Below are positions 63,652-64,000 of a stretch of 64,000 nucleotides of DNA, in pieces. Made by a program: the position numbers and the translations under genes. Every line of letters starts with the position of its first letter. The stretch's first letter is position 1. Source of the stretch: Cellvibrio sp. OA-2007 (GTDB lineage Bacteria > Pseudomonadota > Gammaproteobacteria > Pseudomonadales > Cellvibrionaceae); assembly GCF_000953825.1 (NCBI RefSeq), contig NZ_BBUL01000088.1, forward strand, positions 62,001-126,000, given 5' to 3'. Under the pieces are notes generated by a model. That model worked only from the letters and a program-made list of their open reading frames with translations. It had not been told where the DNA came from and did no database searches.

Positions 63652-63701
63652 AAAATCGGGCACTTCTAAACCCCGAAAGGGGTGTCGATAGTGCCCGATT
63701 T
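63652..63701 (-). terminator. Terminator of the rplI transcript
   Basis: A long hairpin: ATCGGGCACT (63655-63664) with AGTGCCCGAT (63690-63699), an inner CCCC-GAAA-GGGG stem, and an A run at 63648-63654 that becomes the U tail on the minus strand. Confidence 0.87.
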
Positions 63702-63750
63702 CATCTTGCTTGTCAGCAGAAGCCGACTCGCAGAACTGTGCGCCAAAGAA

Positions 63751-64000
63751 TTACTCTGGAACAACAGCCAATTTAACAGCTTGGATCACTTCAGAGTGCA
63801 GCTGAACATCGATCTCATATTGACCGATTTCACGCAGAACACCTTGTGGCAAGCGAACTTCTGACTTGGCAACTTCAACGCCAGCAGCAGTGATTGCTTC
63901 AGCGATGTCGCGAGTACCGATAGAACCGAACAAACGGCCTTCGTCACCGGCTTTGGCAGCGATAGTTACTTCCAACGCGGCTAGCTTCTCAGCGCGCGCA
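63751..64000 (-). CDS. rplI: 50S ribosomal protein L9, C-terminal part
   Basis: About 82 codons are visible; the 5' end lies beyond the right edge. [20 protein letters not shown] and [21 protein letters not shown] are the conserved L9 C-domain. Part of the usual rpsF-rpsR-rplI-dnaB neighbourhood. Confidence 0.96.
   Translation of the reverse strand, partial: ARAEKLAALEVTIAAKAGDEGRLFGSIGTRDIAEAITAAGVEVAKSEVRLPQGVLREIGQYEIDVQLHSEVIQAVKLAVVPE

Overview
The window looks like the chromosome of a Cellvibrio-type gammaproteobacterium (Cellvibrionaceae). The evidence is secreted polysaccharide-active proteins with long serine-rich linkers (an alginate lyase and two family-2 cellulose-binding proteins), a FimX-type type IV pilus regulator, an OlsF-like lipid synthase and standard gammaproteobacterial housekeeping genes. 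I see no tRNA, rRNA, CRISPR array or intact insertion sequence.

Layout. 1-3.1 kb: alginate-use genes on the minus strand, namely a beta-hydroxyacid dehydrogenase (left end cut), a PEP-CTERM-like secreted protein and a PL7 lyase; the dehydrogenase and lyase promoters share sequence elements. 3.1-3.65 kb: gene-free, with a cluster of DnaA-box-like sites. 3.65-9.4 kb: small genes, a GTGA-coupled pair (ADP-ribosylglycohydrolase-like and FAD oxidoreductase) and a hipBA-type toxin-antitoxin locus with twin operators. 9.5-14.4 kb: a nitrate reductase/CysJ-type flavoprotein fusion followed by a LysE exporter. 14.9-19.2 kb: a PilZ-like protein and FimX. 19.7-26.2 kb: a four-gene plus-strand locus with two cellulose-binding YceI proteins (one fused to cytochrome c and DUF1592/1588/1585-type domains), a DUF1552 protein and a four-helix membrane protein. 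26.3-36 kb: a GGDEF-EAL protein, serB, a YtjB-like protein, an OlsF-like synthase, a solute-binding-like protein and mpl. 35.8-37.1 kb: an AT-rich two-gene islet (putative abortive-infection protein) bordered by repeats. 37.2-40.5 kb: an RpiB-like protein, ubiX, HMG-CoA lyase and two small genes.

41.3-53 kb holds the most unusual locus: nine closely spaced minus-strand genes. In transcription order they are a DUF2170/YjfI-like protein, a PspA-like protein, a YqiJ-like OB-fold membrane protein, a YqiK flotillin, a 1774-residue AAA ATPase, a rhomboid protease, a PLD-family protein, a zinc-ribbon protein and a TerB/EF-hand-like protein. Two perfect palindromes exactly two helical turns apart precede the first gene. 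I read this as a membrane-stress or membrane-repair module.

53.2-64 kb: an esterase, an Smr-domain protein, a TolB-like propeller protein, acs, a small protein, panC-panD, a yefM-yoeB locus, a MOSC protein, a vapBC locus, dnaB and the C-terminal part of rplI. Dispersed intergenic repeats occur throughout, including three copies of a 70-76 bp double-hairpin element.
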